Positions 33,730-42,732 of a stretch of DNA of 64,000 nucleotides are shown one piece after another (within the stretch, counting starts at the first letter, position 1; the number at the start of each line of letters is the position of its first letter). The notes beneath the pieces are model-generated. The model was not told where the DNA came from. It ran no database searches and saw only the letters and a program-made list of their open reading frames with translations. Origin of the DNA: Kribbella amoyensis (GTDB lineage: Bacteria > Actinomycetota > Actinomycetes > Propionibacteriales > Kribbellaceae); NCBI RefSeq assembly GCF_007828865.1, contig NZ_VIVK01000001.1, positions 3,968,001-4,032,000 of the forward strand, written 5' to 3'. Both the position numbers and the translations under genes were made by a program.

Positions 33730-36700
33730 GTGGCTGACACCAGGTCAGCAGCCGGTGAGGGTTCGGAGCGCTCGGATGAGCCGCAGGTTCCGGACCGGAG
33801 TCGGCCTGCCCAGGAGCAGGCGTCGGTGATCACCGATTCAGGGGCCAAGGGCAAAGGTTTCTGGCGCCGCCGCCGCAAGTCCAAGACCCCCGAACCCGCA
33901 CCCGCCGAGCCGGCCCCACCGCCGACCCCGGCCGAGCCCAAGGCACCCGAGGCGGACGCTGAGGCGAAGCCTGCTGAGGCGGCCGCTCCCGAGACGGCGG
34001 CTGAGGCGACTTCCGCTGGATCGGCCGCGGGTGGATCGACCCCGGCTGGATCGACTTCGGCTGGATCGAGTCCGGCTGAGGAGGCCTCGGCGGAGGCGGC
34101 TGTGGCTGACGCGGGTGCCGCTGAGGTGACCGACGGTGGGCCGGGTGACGCGCCTGCGGGCGAGACGACTGCCGAGCCGAGTGCTGCTGAGGCGAGTACA
34201 GCTGAGGCGAGTGCTGGCGAGGCCGGTGCGGTGGAGAGTTCGGCGGCGAAGGCGACGGACGAGCCGAAGGCCGACGCCGCGGTCGAGCCTTCCGACGCCT
34301 CCACCGCCGTTGCTGACGAGAAGGCTGCAGCCGACGAGAAGGCGGATGCCGAACCGGCCGCGGACGAAAAGGCAGCCGAGGGCAACAAACCCGAGGACAA
34401 GCCCGCCGAGGCCAAGAAAGCCCGTCCGACCGTGGGCGTGGTCTACGAGCCCGACGACTCGGCCGACGGCTTCCCGCTGGAGTACGGCGAAATCATCATC
34501 GGCCTCCCCAAGCAGCCCGGCTCCCAGCAGATGTCGCCCAGCGCGGATTCGAGCGACGAGTACTCGGCCGAGATGGTCTCACCCACCTCGGAGTCCGCCG
34601 CAGAGGCAACTCCCGACGAGCAGCCGGAAGAGGCAGCCGCCCGCCCGGACGACGCCGCTGATACCTCCGCCGCAACCGCCGAGGAAGTACCCGCAGAGGT
34701 AGCCGCCGACGCGCCCAGTACGCACGCGGACGCTGATGAGGCCGGTACAGAGGAGGGCACCGCCGACGCGCCCAGTACGCAGGCGGATGCTGATGAGGCC
34801 GGTACAGACGAAGGCACCGTCGACGCGACTGGTGTGCAGGTAGACGACACGTCAGGGGAAGCGGACGCGTCGCCTGCAAAGGACGACGGTGCCGAAACTG
34901 CACCCGCCTCGCCTGGCGAGGCGGGCGACGCAGAGGCTGACGCTGTCGAGGCAACCGCGTCAGCCTCGTCAGCAGACGAAGCTGACCGGGCTGACGAGGC
35001 TGCGGAGGTACCTGCCTCGGCTGAGGCGGCGGAGGAAGCTCAGGCTGACGGTGAAGCGGACACGTCTGCTGAGGACGTGAAGGCAGGCGACGTCTCGAAA
35101 GGCGCGTCTGCTGGCGATGGCTCGGAGATCGCATCCGACAGCGCCTCACCTGACGCTGCCAGCGAATCCGACCAAGCCGCGGCAGAGACCAGCTCCGACG
35201 AAGGCGCGGGCGAGGCTGACTCCCACGAAGGCGACTCCGACGCAGCTGCGGTGGACGCCGACGGCAAGGCCGACACCGAACAAGACGCCGCCGAGGACAC
35301 CGAGGGCGCAGACGCCGCCGCGGCCGCCAACGAAGCCGCCGACGCCGAAGACGCAGACTCCGCCGCCGAGGACGCAGGCGCCGAGGACGCAGACTCCGCC
35401 GCCGAGGACGCAGGCGCCGAGGACGCAGACTCCGCCGCCGAGGACGCAGGCGCCGAGGACGCAGACTCCGACGCCGCTGCGGCCGACTCCGTCGACGCAG
35501 GCTCCGGCAGTGCCACGTCCGACGCCGATGCCGAGGGCGCAGAGCCCGGTGCTGCTGCGGTCGAGTCCGGCGACGCCGACTCCGACGCTGCCTCGGATGC
35601 CGAGGTAGAGGGCGCGGCAGCTGCGGCTGGTGCTGCTGAGCGGGCTGTTGAGCAGCAGGCGGCGATGGCTTTGATCACGGCGCTGATGAAGCTGCGCGGT
35701 GCTTTGGCTGCCAGCCGGATGCCTTTGGATGTGGTGGGGGCCGACGAGGCTCGGCAGCAGCAGAAGGCGATGCTGGATCAGCTCGACGACTACATCCTGC
35801 CGCGCCTGGTCCAGCTCGAGGCGCCGGTGCTCGCCGTCGTCGGTGGGTCGACCGGGGCGGGCAAGTCGACGCTGGTGAACACCCTGATCGGGCACGTCGT
35901 CAGTGAGCCCGGTGTCCTCCGGCCGACCACGCGGTCGCCGGTGCTGATCCACAACCCGGCCGACGCCGAGTGGTTCGTCGGCGACCGGGTACTGCCGCAG
36001 ATGGCCCGGTCGAGCGGTGACAACCCCGGCGGCATGGAGGATCCCGGTCAGCTGCGATTGGTTGCCGCGGACACCGTTCCGCGCGGACTGGCGATCCTGG
36101 ACGCGCCCGACATCGACTCCGTCGTCGAGGCGAACCGCGATCTCGCCACCCAGCTGCTCGCGGCCGCCGATCTCTGGTTGTTCGTGACCACCGCCGCGCG
36201 GTACGCGGATGCCGTCCCGTGGGACTTCCTGCAGAGCGCGTCGGACCGCAGTACGGCGGTCGCGGTCGTGCTGGACCGGGCGCCGTCCGACACGATCGAC
36301 GACATCACCGGGCACCTCGCGCAGATGCTGCTCGAACGCGGGCTGGGTGACTCGCCGTTGTTCAGCATCAAGGAGACCGTGGTCGACGGCAGCGGCATGT
36401 TGCCGGCCGAGACGGTTGCCTCGATCAAGGACTGGCTGATCGACCTGGCCGCCGACGTGGACGCGCGGACGGCCGTCGTCCGCCGGACGCTGCACGGCGC
36501 CGTGACCGCGATGACCAAGAAGGCGCCCGGGTTCGCCAAGGCCGTACGCGACCAGGCGGACACCGTCGCCGACCTGCGGGCGTCCGCGGAAACGGCGTAC
36601 GAGCGGGCCGTCAAGGACGTGAACAAGGCGACCCAGGACGGCACCCTGCTGCGCGGCGAGGTGCTCGCGCGGTGGCAGGAGTTCGTCGGCACCGGCGAAC

Positions 36701-37356
36701 TGCTGAAGGGCTTGCAGACGAACGTCGGCCGCCTACGGGACAAGGTCCGGTCGGCCGTGGTCGGCAAGCCGCCGCCGACGCGCGACCTCAACGACGCGGT
36801 GGAATCCGGGCTGGAGTCGTTGCTGCGCGAGCACGCGGAGGCCGCTGCCGAGCGCGCCGAGGAGTCGTGGCAGTCCACCGCACCCGGTCGCCAGTTGCTG
36901 GCCGCCGGGGACCGCGATCTCGGCCGGATGTCCAAGGAGTTCCCGCCCGCCGCCGGACGTGCGGTGCGCGAGTGGCAGGGCTATGTCCTCGACCTGGTCC
37001 GCCAGGAAGGCGCCGACAAGCGTTCCACGGCACGGATCCTCGCGTACGGCGTGAACGGGCTCGGCCTGTCGCTGATGATCGTCATCTTCGCCAGTACGGC
37101 GGGGCTGAGCGGCGCCGAGGTCGGGGTGGGCGCCGGAACGGCCGTGGTCGGGCAGAAGCTGCTGGAGGCCGTGTTCGGCGATCAGGCCGTCCGGACCCTG
37201 GTCGCGAAAGCCCGGGAGAACCTTGACGATAGGGTTCATGCCCTGATGGATGCCGAATTCGCCCGCTACCTGGCCGTGCTCGACCAGCATCCGGTCGACC
37301 CGGAAGCACCCAGGCAACTGACTGAGGCCGCCCGCGCGGTGGAGGACTGTACGTGA
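33730..37356 (+). CDS. dynamin-like GTPase with long acidic N-terminus
   Basis: A 1208-residue protein. Residues 1-640 are almost all Ala, Glu, Asp, Ser, Thr and Gly, carry no hydrophobic core and are probably disordered. They include a 12-residue repeat, DADSAAEDAGAE, in three and a third copies. The GTPase domain starts near 645 with P-loop GGSTGAGKSTL at about 704, then DAPDIDS and a helical stalk. A hydrophobic hairpin (LGLSLMIVIFASTAGLSG) near 1105 should dip into the membrane. It resembles actinobacterial dynamin-like proteins such as DynA, which stabilise division rings. Start is GTG at 33730. Confidence 0.85.
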   Translation: MADTRSAAGEGSERSDEPQVPDRSRPAQEQASVITDSGAKGKGFWRRRRKSKTPEPAPAEPAPPPTPAEPKAPEADAEAKPAEAAAPETAAEATSAGSAAGGSTPAGSTSAGSSPAEEASAEAAVADAGAAEVTDGGPGDAPAGETTAEPSAAEASTAEASAGEAGAVESSAAKATDEPKADAAVEPSDASTAVADEKAAADEKADAEPAADEKAAEGNKPEDKPAEAKKARPTVGVVYEPDDSADGFPLEYGEIIIGLPKQPGSQQMSPSADSSDEYSAEMVSPTSESAAEATPDEQPEEAAARPDDAADTSAATAEEVPAEVAADAPSTHADADEAGTEEGTADAPSTQADADEAGTDEGTVDATGVQVDDTSGEADASPAKDDGAETAPASPGEAGDAEADAVEATASASSADEADRADEAAEVPASAEAAEEAQADGEADTSAEDVKAGDVSKGASAGDGSEIASDSASPDAASESDQAAAETSSDEGAGEADSHEGDSDAAAVDADGKADTEQDAAEDTEGADAAAAANEAADAEDADSAAEDAGAEDADSAAEDAGAEDADSAAEDAGAEDADSDAAAADSVDAGSGSATSDADAEGAEPGAAAVESGDADSDAASDAEVEGAAAAAGAAERAVEQQAAMALITALMKLRGALAASRMPLDVVGADEARQQQKAMLDQLDDYILPRLVQLEAPVLAVVGGSTGAGKSTLVNTLIGHVVSEPGVLRPTTRSPVLIHNPADAEWFVGDRVLPQMARSSGDNPGGMEDPGQLRLVAADTVPRGLAILDAPDIDSVVEANRDLATQLLAAADLWLFVTTAARYADAVPWDFLQSASDRSTAVAVVLDRAPSDTIDDITGHLAQMLLERGLGDSPLFSIKETVVDGSGMLPAETVASIKDWLIDLAADVDARTAVVRRTLHGAVTAMTKKAPGFAKAVRDQADTVADLRASAETAYERAVKDVNKATQDGTLLRGEVLARWQEFVGTGELLKGLQTNVGRLRDKVRSAVVGKPPPTRDLNDAVESGLESLLREHAEAAAERAEESWQSTAPGRQLLAAGDRDLGRMSKEFPPAAGRAVREWQGYVLDLVRQEGADKRSTARILAYGVNGLGLSLMIVIFASTAGLSGAEVGVGAGTAVVGQKLLEAVFGDQAVRTLVAKARENLDDRVHALMDAEFARYLAVLDQHPVDPEAPRQLTEAARAVEDCT
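35350..35469 (+). repeat. 36-bp in-frame tandem repeat
   Basis: Three identical 36-bp units (35350, 35386, 35422) plus 12 bp of a fourth, each encoding DADSAAEDAGAE. Nucleotide identity is complete, indicating recent slippage or recombination. Copy number probably varies between strains. Confidence 0.9.
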
Positions 37357-39032
37357 CGGGAATCGTGGATACGGTCAAGGGCCTGGTGAGGGGCTCTTCC
37401 GATGTCCTGACCAAGATCGACGCACTGGCCGAGGCGGCGGACGCCGGGCAGGGCCGGCTGGACCAGGTGGTGCTCACCGAGGCCGGCCAGATCGTCGACC
37501 GCGCCGGGCAACGGCTGCGGATGTCCGGCGACCTGACCGTGGTCGCGCTGGCCGGCGCGACCGGCTCCGGCAAGTCGTCGCTGTTCAACGCGCTGACCGG
37601 GCTCGACCTGGCCGCGATCGGGACCCGGCGGCCGACCAGCTCGATGCCGCTGGCCTGCGTGTGGGGCGAGGAGCCGGCCGGCGAGGTACTGAACTGGCTG
37701 GGCATTCCGCGGCGGCACCAGGTGCAGCACCGCAGCTCGCTGGAGGACGCGCACTCGGAGGACCTGGACGGCCTGGTCCTGCTGGACCTGCCCGACCACG
37801 ACTCCACCGAGGTGGAGCACCGGCTGATCGTGGACCGGCTGGTCGAGCTGGTGGACCTGCTGGTCTGGGTGGTCGACCCGCAGAAGTACGCGGACGCCGC
37901 GCTGCACAACCGGTACATCAAGCCGTTCGCTTCGCACTCGTCGGTGATGGTGTTCGCGCTGAACCACGTGGACAAGCTCACCGAGGAGCAGCGCAAGAGC
38001 TGCCTGAACGACCTGGACCGGCTGCTGAAGGCCGACGGGCTGAAGACCCCGACCGTGGTCGCGACCTCCGCGGTCAGCGGCGACGGGCTGGACGACCTGC
38101 GCGACCTGCTGATCAAGCGGGTCAGCAACAAGCGCGCCGCCCGCGAGCGACTGGCCGCCGACGTCGACCGGGTCGCGGACCGGCTGGCCAGCCAGTGCGG
38201 CACGGCGAAGACCCCGGAGATCGCGAAGGCCGATGTCACCGAGCTGGTGGACGCCCTCTCCGACGCGAGCGGTGTACCGGTCGTGGTCGACGCTGTCCGC
38301 CGCTCGTACCTGCAGCGTGCCCGGGCCGCGACGGGCTGGCCGGTGACCAAGTGGCTCGGCCGGTTCAAGCCGGATCCGCTGCGCCGGCTGCACCTGGACC
38401 AGGGTTCTCGCCAGCAGAGCAAGGCGTTGCGCAAGTCCGCGTCGAACGAGGTGTCGATCGCCCGTTCTTCGTTGCCCGCGGCAACTCCCGTGCAACGGGC
38501 CCGGATGGACACGGCGGTCCGGACGATCACGAACAAGGCCGCCGAGGGGCTGTCCCGGCCGTGGGCCGACTCGGTCCGCTCGGCGATCCGTCGGCGCGAG
38601 GAGACCCTGGGCGACGAGCTCGACCAAGCGGTCGCGCGGACGGACCTGGGCGCGTCGAACAACCCGGGCTGGTGGACCGCGGCCCGGGCCTTGCAGTGGC
38701 TGCTGTTCCTTGTCGCGCTCGGCGGCGCGCTGTGGCTCGGTGCGATGGCGGTGTTCGGCTATCTGCAGCTGGAGGATCCGCCGTTGCCGCGGTGGAACGG
38801 GATCCCGTACGCGACGATCATGCTGATCGGTGGCGTTCTCCTAGGAGTGGCCGTGTCGTTCGGTTGCCGGCTGCTCGCGTCGAGCGGGGCGAGCCGGCGA
38901 GCCCGGCTGGTCGCGAAGGCGCTCCGGACCGAGCTGGAGAAGGTTGCCGACAGCCACGTTGTCGCGCCGGCCCGCGAGGAACTGGACGCGTACACCCGCT
39001 GCCGCGACCAGGTGGCCATCGCCCGCCGCTGA
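37353..39032 (+). CDS. dynamin/YfjP-like membrane GTPase
   Basis: A 559-residue GTPase: P-loop AGATGSGKSSLF (about 68-78), switch region RRPTSSM, DLPDHDST as the Walker B-like motif, NHVDK as the NKxD-like base-specificity motif, and SAVSG. Two C-terminal hydrophobic helices lie near 445-470 and 485-510, so it sits in the membrane. It is coupled to the preceding dynamin-like gene by a GTGA overlap, matching the DynA/DynB-type pairs of Streptomyces, in which both proteins act together at division septa (role inferred by analogy). Confidence 0.88.
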   Translation: MTGIVDTVKGLVRGSSDVLTKIDALAEAADAGQGRLDQVVLTEAGQIVDRAGQRLRMSGDLTVVALAGATGSGKSSLFNALTGLDLAAIGTRRPTSSMPLACVWGEEPAGEVLNWLGIPRRHQVQHRSSLEDAHSEDLDGLVLLDLPDHDSTEVEHRLIVDRLVELVDLLVWVVDPQKYADAALHNRYIKPFASHSSVMVFALNHVDKLTEEQRKSCLNDLDRLLKADGLKTPTVVATSAVSGDGLDDLRDLLIKRVSNKRAARERLAADVDRVADRLASQCGTAKTPEIAKADVTELVDALSDASGVPVVVDAVRRSYLQRARAATGWPVTKWLGRFKPDPLRRLHLDQGSRQQSKALRKSASNEVSIARSSLPAATPVQRARMDTAVRTITNKAAEGLSRPWADSVRSAIRRREETLGDELDQAVARTDLGASNNPGWWTAARALQWLLFLVALGGALWLGAMAVFGYLQLEDPPLPRWNGIPYATIMLIGGVLLGVAVSFGCRLLASSGASRRARLVAKALRTELEKVADSHVVAPAREELDAYTRCRDQVAIARR

Positions 39033-39051
39033 ACGACCTGACAACGCACGA

Positions 39052-39086
39052 ACGCCGGAACCACCCTGTCTGGGGGGTTCCGGCGT
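39052..39086. terminator. bidirectional terminator hairpin
   Basis: ACGCCGGAACC (39052-39062) and GGTTCCGGCGT (39076-39086) form a perfect 11-bp stem with a 13-nt loop. It separates the convergent GTPase and SRPBCC genes. Confidence 0.75.
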
Positions 39087-39103
39087 CTGCTTGATCGGTG
39101 GAG

Positions 39104-39736
39104 TCAGCTGAGGTCGAGCTTGCTGTCGGGGGCGAACTGCGCCAGCGAGATCTCCGCGGTGGCCCGGAGCTCTTCCTCGGTGACGTCGCCGGACGCGCGG
39201 ACGACCTCGATCCAGGTGTAGACGGACTTCTCGTTGAGCTTGATCACCTCGGGCGAGTTCGCCATCTCGACCGGGTCGCTGTCCTCCCCGATCTCGCCGG
39301 CCAGGTAGAGCCCCAGTGAGACCACGGCGCCGTCCCAGCCGGGCCCGACGTACAGCGCACCGCCCGTACCCGGCGCAGGCGGTTCCGTCATCGCGTGCTC
39401 GAGCTCGAACTCGGTGGTCTCGCCCGGGCCGGGCGTCAGCCGCACCTCGACCAGGCTGGTCGGGCCGCCGAACGTGACCTTGAACCGCTTCGGCGCCTCG
39501 CACTCGACGATGTCGCCGCCGGCGTTGTCCTGGATCTGGAACGTGCCGCCGGCCTTGAGCTCGCCGGTCACCGGCGAGAACCAGCGCTTGATCCGGTCCG
39601 GATCGGTGAGCGCGTCCCAGACGTCCTCGATCTCCGCCTGGTAGGTCCGGCGTAGCAGCACGCTGGCCGTGACCGTGTCCGCGTTCCACCTGGCCTCGCG
39701 CTGGATCGTGCTGAGGTGTTCGAGGATGTCCTTCAC
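39104..39736 (-). CDS. SRPBCC (AHSA1-type) protein
   Basis: A 210-residue protein of the SRPBCC/START fold: VLLRRTYQAEIEDVWDALTDPDRIKRWFSP, then GGTFQIQDNAGGDIVECEAPKRFKVTF and TTEFELEHAM, GPGWDGAVVSLGLYL. Such pockets bind hydrophobic ligands, and AHSA1-type members are common stress or lipid-binding proteins. The start is GTG at 39736; in-frame codons up to 39904 would run into the divergent SSB promoter and add a tail without features. CAGGAG lies about 10 nt upstream. Confidence 0.85.
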   Translation of the reverse strand: MKDILEHLSTIQREARWNADTVTASVLLRRTYQAEIEDVWDALTDPDRIKRWFSPVTGELKAGGTFQIQDNAGGDIVECEAPKRFKVTFGGPTSLVEVRLTPGPGETTEFELEHAMTEPPAPGTGGALYVGPGWDGAVVSLGLYLAGEIGEDSDPVEMANSPEVIKLNEKSVYTWIEVVRASGDVTEEELRATAEISLAQFAPDSKLDLS

Positions 39737-39908
39737 TGTCCCTGTCTCCTGAGTTCGACGACCGTTGCCGCCAGAATGCCGGTTCTCGCTTATATAAGTC
39801 AAGGCTGAGATTAGGTTGTCCCCAGGCTGTGAAGTCACCGGCCGGTCCCGGGGGAGTTCGCGGCATCTTCTCTGTGACGGCACCATCAACGACCGAAGGG
39901 ACACCGCA

Positions 39909-40394
39909 ATGAGCGTCGGCGAGAGCTATCTGACCGTCCAGGGCAACGTGGGTGGCGAGGTCCAGTTCAAGGACGTGAACGACACCATCGCCCTGGCCTC
40001 CTTCCGGCTGGCCTCCACGCCCCGGCAGTTCGACCGTGGCAAGGGCAGCTGGATCGACCGCCCGACCACCTGGTTCACGGTCGAGTGCTGGCGCACCCTG
40101 GCCAAGAATGTCGCCGTATCCGTCGAGCGAGGGCATCCGGTCATCGTCACCGGCCGCCTGAAGACCACCGAGTGGACCGAGGAGGGCGAGACCAGGAGCC
40201 GGACCGTCCTGGAGGCCTTCTCGGTCGGCCACGACCTCTCCCGCGGCACCACGGCCTTTACGAAGAACCCACCCCAGGCCATCGGCGGCACGGGGAACCT
40301 CGACGAGCAGATGCGAGACCTGACCACCCGGGCGGAATCGCCGACCGACAAGCCAGAGGAAGAGGAGTACGCCCCGAGCCGGCAGGCAGCCTGA
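39909..40394 (+). CDS. ssb: single-stranded DNA-binding protein, SsbB-like paralogue
   Basis: A 161-residue OB-fold protein: SYLTVQGNVGGEVQFKDVNDTIALASFRLAS, then WFTVECWRTLAKNVAVSVERGHPVIVTGRLKTTEW. The C-terminus ends EEYAPSRQAA and lacks the acidic DDDIPF-type tip used to recruit partner proteins, so it is probably the second actinobacterial SSB (SsbB-type, linked to chromosome segregation or natural competence) rather than the replicative one. ATG is preceded by GAAGGGA. It stands alone, divergent from the SRPBCC gene. Confidence 0.88.
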   Translation: MSVGESYLTVQGNVGGEVQFKDVNDTIALASFRLASTPRQFDRGKGSWIDRPTTWFTVECWRTLAKNVAVSVERGHPVIVTGRLKTTEWTEEGETRSRTVLEAFSVGHDLSRGTTAFTKNPPQAIGGTGNLDEQMRDLTTRAESPTDKPEEEEYAPSRQAA

Positions 40395-40460
40395 TGGATG
40401 GCGGATCCGGTCGGGGCAGTCCGGCGTGGCGAGGTTGGCTGTGCGTGACGGACGGTCAGC

Positions 40461-41183
40461 ATGGAGTGTATGACCGAGTCAGCAGTCCGGAGCGGGCAGA
40501 CGACGGCGTACTCCGTCTCGCGGGTGTGGCACGGGGCGATCGCGGCGGTGATCCTCGCTTCGCTGTGCATTCAGCTCGTGCTGCTGTTCTCCGGCGGCGC
40601 CGACGCGAACTCCGGCGACGTCGGTGGCGAGCTCGGGGTGGCGACGCGGCTGTGGCGGCTGTTCAGCTACTTCACCATCCAGAGCAACCTGATCGTCCTG
40701 GCCGTCGCGCTCGTGCTCGCGGCCCGGCCGTTGTCCGACGGCCGGACCTGGCGGGTGGTCCGGCTCGATTCGCTGCTGGGCATCGTGATCACCGGTCTGG
40801 TGTTCGCGATCGTGCTGGCTCCGCAGGTCCACCTGACCGGCGCGGCGCTGGTGGCGACCATCGGGTTCCACTACGTCTCGCCGTGGGCGACCTTGGCCGC
40901 CTGGCTGATCTTCGGTCCACGGCCGCGGCTGACCTGGTCGGTGGTGGCGGCCGCGTTCGTCTGGCCGCTGTGCTGGCTGATCTACATCTTCACCCAGGGC
41001 GCCTTCACCGACTGGTACCCGTACCCGTTCCTGGACGTCACCGAGCTCGGCTTCGCGGTCGCCGTCCGGAACGCCCTGGCCGTGTTGGTGATCGGGCTGG
41101 TGCTGGCCGCGATCCTCAAGCTCGCCGACGCCAAGCTCCGCGCGGTACGCCTCGACGCCGGCGACCAGGACATCAGGGGCTAG
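40461..41183 (+). CDS. Pr6Pr family membrane protein
   Basis: A 240-residue membrane protein with six hydrophobic helices and the Pr6Pr hallmark YFTIQSNLIVLAVAL in the second helix. Further conserved parts are LTGAALVATIGFHYVSPWATLAAWLIFG and WCTDW-type DWYPYPFLDVTELG. The function of this family is unknown. ATG at 40461 and at 40470 are both possible; GGAG lies just before the second. It converges on the ABC permease gene, with a 4-nt overlap of ends. Confidence 0.82.
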   Translation: MECMTESAVRSGQTTAYSVSRVWHGAIAAVILASLCIQLVLLFSGGADANSGDVGGELGVATRLWRLFSYFTIQSNLIVLAVALVLAARPLSDGRTWRVVRLDSLLGIVITGLVFAIVLAPQVHLTGAALVATIGFHYVSPWATLAAWLIFGPRPRLTWSVVAAAFVWPLCWLIYIFTQGAFTDWYPYPFLDVTELGFAVAVRNALAVLVIGLVLAAILKLADAKLRAVRLDAGDQDIRG

Positions 41184-41965
41184 GAGGTGGCGCCGGTGTA
41201 GCGGCGTACGCCTAGTTGCCAGAGGAGTGTCGTGGCCGCTGTGAAGGCGGCCCCGAGGGCGACGGCGAGTAGGAGAGTGCTGAGTTCCGCGCCTCGGGTG
41301 AGGGTTGCGGCCGGCCAGGTGGTGATCGCGGCGACGGGGAAGGCGAAGGTGAGCAGCCGTCGGAGCCAGGTGCCGTAGATGTCGACCGGGTACCGGCCGA
41401 GTTCCCAGGCGGCGCCGTGCAGGACGCCGAGGCTGAGCCGCGGTGCCCAGAACGCGAGGGAGGCGAGTCCGACCGAGGTCGCCCAGGCGATCAGCAGTCC
41501 GATCAACGCGAGGAGGGCCCAGCCGGCGATGGCCGGAGCAGACGGGACGACGGCGAGTTGGCGGAGGCCGAGGACGATCACGCCGATCCCGAGGACGCTC
41601 TGCACCAGGGCCAGTGGTGCATGCCGGGTGCTGGTGGCGAGGAAAACGGTGTTCGCCGGGCGGAGCAGGTACGTGTCGAGGCGGCCGTCCCTGATCTGCT
41701 GGGAAAGGTCGGCGAGGCTGGGATCGAGGAAGGCCGCCCGGAGCCCGGTGACGAGTGCGTAGGTACCGGTGAGGACGAGCATCTGTCCGGCAGACCAGCC
41801 GGCCAGCAGTCCGGTGCGGTGGAAGACGATGCCGATCGTGGCCACCGATGCCGCCAGTTCCACGAGCGCGAGGAGTGCGTCGAAGAGGAGGTTGGCGCGG
41901 TGTGCGAGCGCCCGCCGCAACGAGAGCGAGAAGGCTGTGCCGAGTAGCCGGACGACCCGCATCAT
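41180..41965 (-). CDS. ABC-2 transporter permease (second)
   Basis: A 261-residue membrane protein with six hydrophobic helices, in the ABC-2/DUF990 family: SLSLRRALAHRANLLFDALLALVELAASVATIGIVF, DGRLDTYLLRPAN, and the end LGVRRYTGATS, which is nearly the same as the end of the first permease (RRYTTVGA). The two permeases form a heterodimeric channel for the ATPase encoded upstream. ATG at 41965 overlaps the previous stop (ATGA). Confidence 0.88.
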   Translation of the reverse strand: MMRVVRLLGTAFSLSLRRALAHRANLLFDALLALVELAASVATIGIVFHRTGLLAGWSAGQMLVLTGTYALVTGLRAAFLDPSLADLSQQIRDGRLDTYLLRPANTVFLATSTRHAPLALVQSVLGIGVIVLGLRQLAVVPSAPAIAGWALLALIGLLIAWATSVGLASLAFWAPRLSLGVLHGAAWELGRYPVDIYGTWLRRLLTFAFPVAAITTWPAATLTRGAELSTLLLAVALGAAFTAATTLLWQLGVRRYTGATS

Positions 41966-42732
41966 GCGCCCACCGTGGTGTAGCGGCGAATGCCGAGACG
42001 CCAGGCGCCGACTGCCGCGTAACCCAGTGCGGCCGTCCACAGCACCGCGATCACGTACCCGGCGGCCGCGTCGGCCGAGGTCAGTGTGCCGGCGGCCAGT
42101 TCGGCGGGGAAGCCGAGCATCGACCGGAACGGCAAGAGCTGGGCGATGCCGCGTAGGGGATCGGGGAGCATGGCGTTCGGTGCGGCGGACCCACCGAGCA
42201 GGACGATCAGGACACCACCGAAGCCGACCACGGCATGGACTCGTTCGGTCCAGAACGCGGCCATCGCCAAGGTCCAGACGAACAAGAATCGGAGGACGGC
42301 CGCGAGGACGAGAGCAGGCAGGGCAAGCAGGATGGCAAGGGGCGAGTAGGAGACGTCGACGGCCAGACCGACGACGATGAGCATCGGGAGGCCGAGAACG
42401 ATCATCCAGCAGCGAATGGCGAGGTTCTCGCCGAGCGGGCCGAGGACGGGTGCCTGCGGACGGACCAGCGCGGCTGCGAGGTCGCCGCTGTAGATCGACT
42501 GGGCGAACGTGTGGTTCTCGAACGACGCGGTCATCAGCGCCACGCAGATCACGGCGAGGTAGTAGCTGCTGACCTGCGCGCCGGCACCGGGGACCTGGAG
42601 CCAGACGAACAGCCCGAGCAACGGTGCCACAGCCTGGCCGACGACCAGCGTCACGACGAACCACCAGGCCCCTGACCAGCCGACGAGCTGACGCCAGATC
42701 TCGAGCCGTACCAGGCGGAAGACCCGGCTCAT
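41962..42732 (-). CDS. ABC-2 transporter permease (first)
   Basis: A 256-residue membrane protein with six hydrophobic helices, in the same family as the next gene: LVRLEIWRQLVGWSGAWWF at the start, FENHTFAQSIYSGDLAAALVRPQ, and the end AWRLGIRRYTTVGA. Its ATG at 42732 overlaps the ATPase stop. With the ATPase and second permease it makes an exporter of unknown substrate. Confidence 0.88.
   Translation of the reverse strand: MSRVFRLVRLEIWRQLVGWSGAWWFVVTLVVGQAVAPLLGLFVWLQVPGAGAQVSSYYLAVICVALMTASFENHTFAQSIYSGDLAAALVRPQAPVLGPLGENLAIRCWMIVLGLPMLIVVGLAVDVSYSPLAILLALPALVLAAVLRFLFVWTLAMAAFWTERVHAVVGFGGVLIVLLGGSAAPNAMLPDPLRGIAQLLPFRSMLGFPAELAAGTLTSADAAAGYVIAVLWTAALGYAAVGAWRLGIRRYTTVGA

Noticed and set aside
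35146..36495. 449-codon minus-strand frame with a Gly/Val/Cys repeat
   Set aside because: It is the mirror of the acidic repeat in the dynamin-like gene; the GTPase motifs are on the plus strand.
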